From Flavobacterium sp. (GTDB lineage: Bacteria; Bacteroidota; Bacteroidia; Flavobacteriales; Flavobacteriaceae): DNA of 18,871 nucleotides. Under the pieces are notes generated by a model that made no database searches, was not told where the DNA came from, and worked only from the letters and a program-made list of their open reading frames with translations. Location: contig SEBM01000015.1 in the NCBI GenBank assembly GCA_004296145.1, forward strand, positions 1-18,871, written 5' to 3'. The translations under genes were made by a program, and so were the position numbers. Shown one piece after another: positions 12,642 through 18,871 of this stretch (position 1 is its first letter; each line of letters opens with the position of its first letter).

Positions 12642-15131
12642 TTAGTCCAACACATTTAAGATCTTCAAACCAAAAACAACTCCGTTTTGTTGAACTCCGC
12701 CTTGATAAGAATGTACATAATCAACTCTGAAAAGTTTAAATTTTCCGAAACCTAAATTGTCCAATCCGACTGTAAATTCAGAATAAGGTTTTCTGTCCGG
12801 AATTGCCAAAGAATGAAAACCAAGATTCATTGTAGATTTTAAAAGATTCAACAACGGAATTTTATTCATTATAAATCCCATGTCGTTGTGTTCTAAATGT
12901 GCTTCAAAATAACTGTCATTTGTGCTGTTTGCATAATATGGCATTAAATTAAAAACATTCAGATAACGATCACTTTGACCAATATGAGTCTGGTTTCCGT
13001 TAAAATGTCTGTAATCTATAAAAGAAATATTTTCTGCATTAAAGAACTTTCCGGTTTTGAAATTCATTCCCAAAAGACCTTTGTTTCCCAGAGACAAATC
13101 ATAGAGTAGAGACGCACCAATTCGTTCAAATTGATATTTCTTTTCAGTAGCAGCAAATGCCTTTTCAAAAGCTAAAAATAAGGTTGGATATTTATCATCT
13201 TTGAAATTGTATCTTCCGTCTGGTCTCGAAATATATTTATTCCCAAAATTAATTCTTGCAGTCAGATTAGCTTTAAATAAATGATGCGGATCAAAAGCAG
13301 GAGTTTCAAAATCATCCGGTGCTAAAGGATTATTTGACGAATAAAAATCATCTCTTTTAAAGAATGAATAATCTGTGGTGTTAAAAAGAGGTTTTCGCTG
13401 TTCATAACCCACTTTAGTATTCAGATTAATCCCGTTTGCAACGTCTTGCGAATAGTTGATCTGGACAAATTCTAAATTGTATAATTTTATATAGTTATCC
13501 TTAAAAAACAATGAACTTATAGAATTTACAAATTTGCTTATTGGTTCGGCAGCATTAAACTGTGCGACTTTTGTTCCTCCAGATACATTTATTGTAGCAT
13601 AATTTATGCTGTTAAATTTATGATTGAATTCTCCCGTTATGCGAAAACGCTCATCAGAAAAGCCATAATTAAAAGTTGTTTTTACAAAAGTACTTTTCCC
13701 TGTTTCTTCATTCCATTTTTTAAATAAAAATCCGGAATCAAAATTAAAACCCTGAACAGTATTAAAACTAAGAGAAGTAATGTTTAACAAACCATCATAT
13801 TCAAATGAATATTTTTTAAAAGTGTTTTTGTATTCATATCCTTTTGCAATATCCCAAATTTTAAATTTATTAGTTTTTGCATCAATTGAGTCGGTATATT
13901 TTTGAGATTTTCGAATGGTTTGCAAACTGTCTTTTTTTGTATAATCAGCGCTTTCTTCGAGAGTTAGAGGAATAGGGCGAATCTGGTTCCAAAAAGTATC
14001 ATCTTTTTTATTAGCATTTAGATCAAATGCAACGATTTCATTTCCAAAAGTTTTCTTTTCAAAAGAATCAGGAAATTCATAATTGGAATAAATATAATTG
14101 AATTGTCCGGAAAATTTCACGCCAAAAATTCCGGCATTAAATGACAGTGTTTGTGCATTTTTGGACCAGATTTTGTTTTGAGAGTTATAACTAAAACTTT
14201 GTTTGAGCTTCATAATTTCAGTAAATTCATTTTTCATTCGATATCCTTTTATATCAAAATCAATGGCATAAATAGCAAAACTGTCATCTACAATATAAAT
14301 ATAACCTTCAAAAACCGGTTCTTTGTCCCGTTTTGGTGTTACTTTAATTTTATGGATTTCATTATTATTGTCGTCAAAAAAAGTGCCTTCTAATTTATAA
14401 TTGTAATAACTAAAGGCATTATTGGCAATCGGGGAAATTAGTTTGATGTCAAAATCAAGTGTATTATCATAAAAATCATAAGTAGACAAAGCAGCTGTAT
14501 TGTAACTGTATCCTCTGTTGTTTCCTGAAATTTTTGAGGCAATAATATTCTCTTTGAACTTGTTGGGTTTTTCAAATGTAACCTTAGAAATAGTTTCAGA
14601 TAAATATAAGATTCCTGTTCCGGTAGAATCAAGGTTTGAAGTCATATCTTCACCAAGATCGATCTTTTTACCTAATATTTTTTTGGGTAAATCTTTGACT
14701 TTAAATATTCCTTTTGAATAAAAATCGGCTGTATATCGCGATGTTTTTCCGGAGTTTTCTTCTTTGTTTGCAATCGCATTTTTTATAATTGCATTTGCAG
14801 GATTATTTTTAGGATCAATTATCACTTCCTTCAGAGTGAAACTTTCTTCCTGCATTTTTACATCCAGAACAATTGTTTTTGAATCTGCAGATACTACTAT
14901 TTTTTGTGTTTTAAAACCTAAATACTGAAATGTAATTTTGTTTTTCCCCGTTTCTTTTACATTAAGCTGATATTTTCCTTGCTCATTTGAAGTTGTTCCG
15001 GTATAAGTATTCTCCTCAAAAACAGAAACAAAAGGCAATGGGTTTCCTTTTTCATCAGTTATGGTTCCTTTGATTTGAGCAAAGTTGGCAATAGAGAAAA
15101 ATAAAACGGCGAGTAAAATATAGTTTTTCAT
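12642..15131 (-). CDS. Carboxypeptidase-regulatory-like / DUF5686 outer-membrane protein
   Basis: An 829-aa exported protein. It starts with a signal peptide (MKNYILLAVLFFSIANFAQ). A CarboxypepD-regulatory-like beta-sandwich follows at about 20-95 (IKGTITDEKGNPLPFVSVFEENTYTGTTSN...), the same domain that begins many TonB-dependent receptors. The rest is DUF5686: a long beta-rich region with amphipathic strands ending in GLKILNVLD, most likely an outer-membrane beta-barrel. There is no TonB box or plug motif that I can identify, so it is not called a SusC-like receptor. Function unknown; such proteins are common in Bacteroidota. A -7 box lies 18-25 bases upstream. It follows aroQ on the same strand after 70 bases. 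Confidence 0.88.
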   Translation of the reverse strand: MKNYILLAVLFFSIANFAQIKGTITDEKGNPLPFVSVFEENTYTGTTSNEQGKYQLNVKETGKNKITFQYLGFKTQKIVVSADSKTIVLDVKMQEESFTLKEVIIDPKNNPANAIIKNAIANKEENSGKTSRYTADFYSKGIFKVKDLPKKILGKKIDLGEDMTSNLDSTGTGILYLSETISKVTFEKPNKFKENIIASKISGNNRGYSYNTAALSTYDFYDNTLDFDIKLISPIANNAFSYYNYKLEGTFFDDNNNEIHKIKVTPKRDKEPVFEGYIYIVDDSFAIYAIDFDIKGYRMKNEFTEIMKLKQSFSYNSQNKIWSKNAQTLSFNAGIFGVKFSGQFNYIYSNYEFPDSFEKKTFGNEIVAFDLNANKKDDTFWNQIRPIPLTLEESADYTKKDSLQTIRKSQKYTDSIDAKTNKFKIWDIAKGYEYKNTFKKYSFEYDGLLNITSLSFNTVQGFNFDSGFLFKKWNEETGKSTFVKTTFNYGFSDERFRITGEFNHKFNSINYATINVSGGTKVAQFNAAEPISKFVNSISSLFFKDNYIKLYNLEFVQINYSQDVANGINLNTKVGYEQRKPLFNTTDYSFFKRDDFYSSNNPLAPDDFETPAFDPHHLFKANLTARINFGNKYISRPDGRYNFKDDKYPTLFLAFEKAFAATEKKYQFERIGASLLYDLSLGNKGLLGMNFKTGKFFNAENISFIDYRHFNGNQTHIGQSDRYLNVFNLMPYYANSTNDSYFEAHLEHNDMGFIMNKIPLLNLLKSTMNLGFHSLAIPDRKPYSEFTVGLDNLGFGKFKLFRVDYVHSYQGGVQQNGVVFGLKILNVLD

Positions 15132-15148
15132 GGAAGTTCTTTCTCTAA

Positions 15149-15156
15149 CAAAAATA
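15149..15156 (-). promoter_or_regulatory. -7 box for DUF5686 gene
   Basis: Minus-strand TATTTTTG matches TAnnTTTG and lies 18 bases before the ATG. No clear -33 TTG is seen. Confidence 0.45.
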
Positions 15157-15201
15157 AAATAACTTAAAATCGTAGCTATTAAAAATTTGTTAAATAAAGA
15201 C

Positions 15202-15615
15202 TTACAGAAATGATTGTATGGCGAGATCGTAACTTTTTAATCCAAATCCTAAAATAACACCTTTTGCATTTCCTGATAAATAAGACTGATGTCTAAAGCT
15301 TTCGCGGGCATATGTATTAGAAATATGAACCTCGATTACAGGAGTTGTAACTGCCTTAATGGCATCGCCCAAACCAATTGAAGTGTGTGTGTAGGCTCCG
15401 GCGTTTAAAATAATTCCGTCAAAAGAAAAACCAACTTCCTGAATTTTTCCAATCAGTTCCCCTTCAATATTACTTTGGTAATATGAAAGTTCAATATTTG
15501 GATATTTTTTTTGTAACGTCTCAAAATAATCTTCAAAAGTCTGACTTCCGTAAACTTCAGGTTCTCTTTTTCCTAAAAGATTTAAATTTGGTCCGTTAAC
15601 AATGCAGATTTTCAT
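15202..15615 (-). CDS. aroQ: Type II 3-dehydroquinate dehydratase
   Basis: A 137-aa enzyme that dehydrates 3-dehydroquinate to 3-dehydroshikimate in the shikimate pathway; type II enzymes form dodecamers. The opening MKICIVNGPNLNLLGKREPEVYG contains Asn10, Arg17 and the catalytic Tyr22. NAGAYTHTS lies at 71-79, then IEVHISNTYARESFRHQSYLS with Glu95, His97, Arg104 and Arg108, matching the residues that matter in the Mycobacterium enzyme. An open frame continues 50 codons upstream to 15765, but that part overlaps the neighbouring terminator and has no family similarity. The start at 15615 is therefore chosen, giving the family's usual length. Confidence 0.96.
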   Translation of the reverse strand: MKICIVNGPNLNLLGKREPEVYGSQTFEDYFETLQKKYPNIELSYYQSNIEGELIGKIQEVGFSFDGIILNAGAYTHTSIGLGDAIKAVTTPVIEVHISNTYARESFRHQSYLSGNAKGVILGFGLKSYDLAIQSFL

Positions 15616-15655
15616 AGTTGAATTAGTTTTGATGAGATTATTTATGAGTTGTAAA

Positions 15656-15695
15656 AATAAAAAAACCGCTCTAATTAATAGAACGGTTTTTATAA
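15656..15695 (-). terminator. Terminator of beta-barrel gene 15713-16270
   Basis: AAACCGCTCTAATTAATAGAACGGTTT forms a strong stem (one G-U pair) with T runs on both strands. On the minus strand it lies just after the stop codon of the beta-barrel gene and separates it from aroQ. Confidence 0.8.
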
Positions 15696-15712
15696 AAGTA
15701 TGTGATATTATT

Positions 15713-16270
15713 TTAGAACATAAATCCGGCAGAAATTTGGAATACAGAGTTTTTAACGTCAGCATCTTTAGAAGCTTCGGTTAAACCTATGCCGTAACGA
15801 CCTTGTAAAAAGAAATTTTCAGTAAGTTTTACACCCAAACCTGCATTAAGACCAAACTCGAAAGTTTCAGCGTTCTTAACATCAAAGTCATTTCTTTCGC
15901 TAACAAGGAAAGAAGCCTGTGGACCTGCTTCAATACTGAATGTTTTATTTAAATAAATTTTGGCCATTACCGGGATAGAGATATAACCTAACTCATTTTT
16001 AATATCACCAGTCACATCATCAAATTTGTAAGATGCTCCGGTTGTAGAATATAAAAGCTCTGGCTGAATAGAAAATTTGTCTAATAATTTTATCTCTGCA
16101 ACTAAACCAGCGTGGTAGCTGGTGATACCTTCTTTGTCAATTGATTCTGGAAAATCTCCTGTTTGATTAGCAAAGTTAACCCCCGCTTTTACTCCAAGTT
16201 TTAATAATTGAGCCTGAATTGTTGCTGATGTTGCTAGGAACAGTACAGCTGCTAAAAATATCTTTTTCAT
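15713..16270 (-). CDS. Outer-membrane beta-barrel protein, paralog 1
   Basis: A 185-aa porin-family protein (OMP_b-brl_2 type) with signal peptide MKKIFLAAVLFLATSATIQAQ. The mature part begins LLKLGVKAGVNFANQTGDF and has regularly spaced amphipathic strands (KFSIQPELLYSTTGASYKF, GYISIPVMAKIYLNKTFSIEAGPQASFLV). It ends in the aromatic FMF expected of a BAM-assembled barrel. Predicted eight-stranded; role unknown. It is a paralog of the genes at 17383 and 18172 (shared GVKxGxN, FSIQPELLxSTxGA, VEAGPQ motifs). It is divergent from the next gene, with its own promoter (TAGTTTTG at 16311-16304) and terminator. Confidence 0.88.
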   Translation of the reverse strand: MKKIFLAAVLFLATSATIQAQLLKLGVKAGVNFANQTGDFPESIDKEGITSYHAGLVAEIKLLDKFSIQPELLYSTTGASYKFDDVTGDIKNELGYISIPVMAKIYLNKTFSIEAGPQASFLVSERNDFDVKNAETFEFGLNAGLGVKLTENFFLQGRYGIGLTEASKDADVKNSVFQISAGFMF

Positions 16271-16303
16271 AATTTTTTTTAGATTAAAGTTGTTTTATCT
16301 ATT

Positions 16304-16311
16304 CAAAACTA
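16304..16311 (-). promoter_or_regulatory. -7 box for beta-barrel paralog 1
   Basis: Minus-strand TAGTTTTG is a perfect TAnnTTTG match, 34 bases before the ATG. Confidence 0.5.
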
Positions 16312-16492
16312 CAGAATTGGTGTATTTATTGTCTTATGTTTTATATAAAATAATTTTTAGAATTCACATGTTGAGTCAAAATCCCCAATTTATTTGAAGT
16401 TTAAAAACTTTAATTTACTGTTTATGAAGTTTTTGTAAAATGTAAAAAAACATTTGTCTTATTATGATATTTTGCGCACCGATTGTGGCTGT

Positions 16493-16519
16493 TTTTTTAC
16501 AAACCCGTTCCTACTTTTG
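16493..16519 (+). promoter_or_regulatory. Promoter of beta-barrel gene 16547
   Basis: TACTTTTG (16512-16519) matches TAnnTTTG with TTG at 16493-16495, a spacer of 16 bp (slightly short). The ATG follows after 27 bases. Confidence 0.5.
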
Positions 16520-16546
16520 GACTTTGTAATTTAAATAAAACAGATA

Positions 16547-17110
16547 ATGAAAAAAATTATTTTTGCTGCTATTGCAGTTATGGGGTTTACATTTGCTAAT
16601 GCACAAACAACAGGATTTTCAAAAGGAGATACGTTTATTTCTGGTGCAGTAGGTATCAGTTCAGACAAAACGGGAGATGCTAAATCTAATGGTTTTGAAA
16701 TTGAGCCAAGAGTTGGTTATTTTGTAAGTGAAAATATCGCTTTGGGAGGTAAATTGGGATTTAGTTCAACTAAAGATGCAGATGATTTTAAAACGAATGC
16801 ATTTACAGTTGGAGCGTTTGGAAGATACTACTTTACTCCGGCTTCTCAATTCTCAGTATTTACTCAATTAGGTTTAGATTATACGGGATATAAATACAAG
16901 CCAGGTAATGCAAAAGAAAATGAACTAGGATTAGGACTAGGATTAGGTTTAAGCTATTTCTTATCAAATCATTTTGCTATTGAGGCAAATTGGGCAGGTT
17001 TAGATTATAGTGTAAAAAACAATGGAGGTCACGGAGCTGATAAAACTAATTCTTTTAGTTTAGGTTCTGATTTAAGAGCTGTACAATTTGGGGTTGTTTA
17101 CAAATTCTAA
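16547..17110 (+). CDS. Outer-membrane beta-barrel protein, distinct subfamily
   Basis: A 187-aa exported barrel protein (OMP_b-brl/OmpW-like) with signal peptide MKKIIFAAIAVMGFTFANAQ. The mature protein begins TTGFSKGDTFISGAVGISSDKTGD and contains GFEIEPRVGYFVSENIALGGKLGFSS, FTVGAFGRYYFTPASQFSVFTQLGLDY and a Gly/Leu run (ELGLGLGLGLSYFL). It ends with RAVQFGVVYKF, a C-terminal Phe typical of barrel insertion. It is clearly a different subfamily from its neighbours, with no GVKxGxN or QPELLFSTQGA motifs, although it shares the signal peptide style. Monocistronic: own promoter and terminator. Confidence 0.88.
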   Translation: MKKIIFAAIAVMGFTFANAQTTGFSKGDTFISGAVGISSDKTGDAKSNGFEIEPRVGYFVSENIALGGKLGFSSTKDADDFKTNAFTVGAFGRYYFTPASQFSVFTQLGLDYTGYKYKPGNAKENELGLGLGLGLSYFLSNHFAIEANWAGLDYSVKNNGGHGADKTNSFSLGSDLRAVQFGVVYKF

Positions 17111-17137
17111 TACAAAAACTTTAGTTAATTAGTTTTG

Positions 17138-17166
17138 GCCTTCCTTATTAAGGGAGGCTTTTTTGT
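17138..17166 (+). terminator. Terminator of gene 16547-17110
   Basis: GCCTTCCTT pairs with AAGGGAGGC (one G-U) around a short loop, followed by TTTTTTG. It lies 28 bases after the stop codon. Confidence 0.85.
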
Positions 17167-17271
17167 ATTGGTGAGATTTTAGATTTGATAAAAAGGGACG
17201 TTTGAATTACGATTTGTTACATTTTTATGGTAAGATTTAATTTATTGTTAAGAAAAGCTGAATTATGTTTT

Positions 17272-17349
17272 AACAAAATTTTGGCTCCTAATTACTACTT
17301 TTTTTGTTAAAATACAATTATTTTTTTAATAAGCATAAGTGTATATTTG
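17272..17349 (+). promoter_or_regulatory. Promoter and upstream box of paralog 2
   Basis: The -7 box is TATATTTG at 17342-17349. A 27-bp block at 17272-17298 (AACAAAATTTTGGCTCCTAA...) is repeated at 18061-18087 with two mismatches and at the same distance (43 bp) from the -7 box. The leader ACCATTAAAAATTTTTAACC is also shared. The box is a candidate activator or UP-like site; it may also merely reflect gene duplication. Confidence 0.5.
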
Positions 17350-17382
17350 ACCATTAAAAATTTTTAACCAAAACAAATTAGA

Positions 17383-17976
17383 ATGAAAAAAATTATGTTA
17401 ACTGCTGCGGCAGTAATGGCTTTTGCATTTACAAATGCACAAGAAACTAAGTTTGGAGTTAAAGGAGGTCTTAACTTAACTAATTTAACTGGAGATGTTG
17501 AAGGTACTTCATCATTAGTAGGTTTTCACGTTGGTGGTTTCGCAGAAATTAAACTAACTGATAAATTTGCAATTCAACCAGAGCTTTTGTTTTCTACTCA
17601 AGGAGCAAAAATCGAAGAAACATTTTTTGATGAGTCTGATGAGTACGATACTAAATTGAATTATTTAAATATCCCTGTACTAGCAAAGTTTTATGTAACT
17701 GAAGCTTTTAGTGTTGAAGCTGGTCCTCAATTAGGTGTTTTATTGTCTGCTAAATCGGATGGAGAAGATGTTAAAGATTTTTACAAATCAGTAGATTTTG
17801 GTTTCAATGTTGGAGCTGGATATAACTTTACTGAAAATCTTTCTGTTGGTCTTCGTTATACAATAGGTTTGTCTAGTGTTTTCGAAACTCCAGACATGGA
17901 TGAAGAATTATTTGATGTAAGTGACATTGATGTTAAAAACAGCGTTTTTGCTTTATCTGTAGGATATAAATTCTAA
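17383..17976 (+). CDS. Outer-membrane beta-barrel protein, paralog 2
   Basis: A 197-aa porin-family (OMP_b-brl_2) protein with signal peptide MKKIMLTAAAVMAFAFTNAQ. The mature start is ETKFGVKGGLNLTNLTGD, followed by FHVGGFAEIKLTDKFAIQPELLFSTQGAK, LNYLNIPVLAKFYVTEAFSVEAGPQLGVLLSAK, and GFNVGAGYNFTENLSVGLRYTIGL. It closes with VKNSVFALSVGYKF. The acidic stretches (EETFFDESDEYD, DMDEELFDVSDID) sit where extracellular loops are expected. It is most similar to the next gene, with which it shares signal peptide, promoter and leader, so the two are tandem duplicates. The role is not known; adhesion, stress or small-solute functions are all possible. Confidence 0.9.
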   Translation: MKKIMLTAAAVMAFAFTNAQETKFGVKGGLNLTNLTGDVEGTSSLVGFHVGGFAEIKLTDKFAIQPELLFSTQGAKIEETFFDESDEYDTKLNYLNIPVLAKFYVTEAFSVEAGPQLGVLLSAKSDGEDVKDFYKSVDFGFNVGAGYNFTENLSVGLRYTIGLSSVFETPDMDEELFDVSDIDVKNSVFALSVGYKF

Positions 17977-17997
17977 TAAGAATATTTTATATACTCA

Positions 17998-18028
17998 AAG
18001 CCTTCCCTAATTTAGGGAAGGCTTTTTT
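17998..18028 (+). terminator. Terminator of paralog 2
   Basis: GCCTTCCCTAA and TTAGGGAAGGC form a near perfect stem followed by eight T residues, starting 23 bases after the stop codon. It resembles the terminator at 17138. Confidence 0.9.
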
Positions 18029-18060
18029 TTTGAAAATTAATTTAAACGGAAATAAATATT

Positions 18061-18138
18061 AACAAAGTTTTGGCTCGTAATTACTACTATATTTATTAAA
18101 ATCCAAATTATCTTTTATTAAGGATTTTTCTATATTTG
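18061..18138 (+). promoter_or_regulatory. Promoter and upstream box of paralog 3
   Basis: TATATTTG at 18131-18138 is a perfect -7 box. The 27-bp upstream block at 18061-18087 matches 17272-17298 at 25 of 27 positions with identical spacing to both the -7 box and the ATG. Confidence 0.5.
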
Positions 18139-18171
18139 ACCATTGAAAATTTTTAACCAAAACAAATCAGA

Positions 18172-18756
18172 ATGAAAAAAATCATTTTAACTGCTGCTGC
18201 AGTAATGGCTTTCGCATTTACAAATGCACAAGAAACTAAATTTGGAGTTAAAGCTGGTGTTAACCTAGCTAATGTTGGTGGAGATTTTGAAGATACATCT
18301 TCAAAAATCGGATTTCACGTAGGAGGTTTTGCAGAATTCAAACTTTCTGACAAATTCTCTATTCAGCCAGAACTTTTGTTTTCTACTCAGGGAGCAAAAT
18401 CTGACGGACAAGAAGAAGATGGAATTGCTTATGATGCAAAATTAAATTTAAGCTACCTTAATATTCCAGTAATGGCAAAATTTTATGTAGCAGAAAAATT
18501 TAGTCTTGAGGCTGGTCCACAAATTGGATTTTTATTAAGTGCAAAATCAAAGTATGAAGCTGGATCTTTTTCAGAAGATGTTGATGTAAAAGATGCATAC
18601 GAATCAATAGATTTTGGAGTAAACTTTGGTGCTGGATATGATTTTACAGAAAATCTGTCTGCTGGTGTTAGATATAACTTAGGTTTAGCTAATATTGCTA
18701 AAACAGAAGATGGAGGAGATTTCAAAATCAATAATAGTGTATTTTCTTTATCTTAA
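18172..18756 (+). CDS. Outer-membrane beta-barrel paralog 3, C-terminus lost at a junction
   Basis: A 194-aa product with signal peptide MKKIILTAAAVMAFAFTNAQ and the barrel pattern ETKFGVKAGVNLANVGGDF, FSIQPELLFSTQGAK, LSYLNIPVMAKFYVAEKFSLEAGPQIGFLLSAK, GAGYDFTENLSAGVRYNLGL. It ends INNSVFSLS, where paralog 2 reads VKNSVFALSVGYKF. The last five residues, including the terminal Phe needed for efficient barrel insertion, are missing. The TAA stop is created at the point where the sequence changes into an inverted piece of another paralog. Up to that point it is an ordinary, well-conserved gene with its own promoter, so the lesion is recent or artificial. Confidence 0.85.
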   Translation: MKKIILTAAAVMAFAFTNAQETKFGVKAGVNLANVGGDFEDTSSKIGFHVGGFAEFKLSDKFSIQPELLFSTQGAKSDGQEEDGIAYDAKLNLSYLNIPVMAKFYVAEKFSLEAGPQIGFLLSAKSKYEAGSFSEDVDVKDAYESIDFGVNFGAGYDFTENLSAGVRYNLGLANIAKTEDGGDFKINNSVFSLS

Positions 18757-18871
18757 ATCATCAACTTGATTTTTTGCAGATAATAAGAAACCAATTTGAG
18801 GTCCGGCTTCAAGGCTTAATTTTTCAATTACATAATATTTTGCCATAATTGGAACATTTAAATAAGAAAGT
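18748..18871 (-). pseudogene. Inverted internal fragment of a further beta-barrel paralog
   Basis: The minus strand from the window edge reads LSYLNVPIMAKYYVIEKL, then SLEAGPQIGFLLSAKNQVDDL. This aligns to residues about 92-130 of paralog 3 (LSYLNIPVMAKFYVAEKFSLEAGPQIGFLLSAK). It then runs into the reverse complement of paralog 3 and stops two codons later (R, TAA at 18748-18750). The 5' part lies beyond the window; the 3' third is absent. It differs from paralogs 2 and 3 in sequence, so it is a separate gene copy and not a fold-back of paralog 3 itself. Confidence 0.75.

Noticed and set aside
12642..15131. SusC/TonB-dependent receptor call
   Set aside because: Only the N-terminal carboxypeptidase-regulatory-like domain is shared; I see no plug domain or TonB box and no SusD neighbour.
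15616..15765. N-terminal extension of aroQ by 50 codons
   Set aside because: The extension overlaps the neighbouring terminator and has no type II dehydroquinase similarity; the ATG at 15615 gives the exact family start.
18483..18731. Minus-strand 82-codon frame opposite beta-barrel paralog 3
   Set aside because: It mirrors strand motifs of the plus-strand barrel gene; no promoter or family pattern.

Overview
The window reads as AT-rich chromosomal DNA of a Bacteroidota member, most likely a Flavobacterium. Four things point there. Starts lack Shine-Dalgarno sequences. Many genes are preceded by the Bacteroidota -7 promoter box TAnnTTTG. Several families are typical of the phylum (START-like protein, DUF4290, carboxypeptidase-regulatory/DUF5686, small OMP beta-barrels with MKK...NAQ signal peptides). 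Intergenic repeats are of the 'GCCACGAATT' and 'CTAAG' kind that I associate with Flavobacterium. The genus is an inference; no rRNA or marker search was possible.

Layout. 1-600: a small unknown gene and a tRNA-Met(CAU), both on the minus strand, with near-identical terminator hairpins at 1-23 and 478-508. 742-2028 (+): a START-like protein and a class IV aminotransferase, the latter meeting a minus-strand YqgE/AlgH gene at one shared TTAA. 2714-6608 (-): HU, then an AAA ATPase-recQ-fmt run in which recQ and fmt overlap by one base. 6609-6990: a 380-bp gap filled with hairpin repeats. 6991-8544 (-): a secreted esterase followed by an unrecognised beta-rich protein. 8545-8964: a second repeat-rich gap. 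8965-12384 (+): DUF493, DUF4290, murA and a cation-efflux transporter, with repeats in the gaps. 12385-12641: nested inverted repeats between convergent genes. 12642-15615 (-): a large DUF5686 outer-membrane protein and aroQ. 15713-18871: a cluster of small outer-membrane beta-barrel paralogs, one minus, three plus, and an inverted fragment of a fifth.

Functionally most of this is housekeeping: translation initiation (fmt, tRNA-Met), DNA repair and nucleoid (recQ, HU), shikimate and peptidoglycan synthesis (aroQ, murA), metal efflux and envelope proteins. The features most worth a second look are: (i) the right end, where a beta-barrel gene loses its last residues at a junction with an inverted internal piece of a paralog (a real inversion breakpoint or an assembly chimera); (ii) MurA with Asp in place of the usual catalytic Cys; (iii) at least six kinds of word-like or palindromic repeat packed into the gaps; (iv) a terminator that occupies the 5' leader of the aminotransferase gene. 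I did not find a convincing new defence or mobile system.
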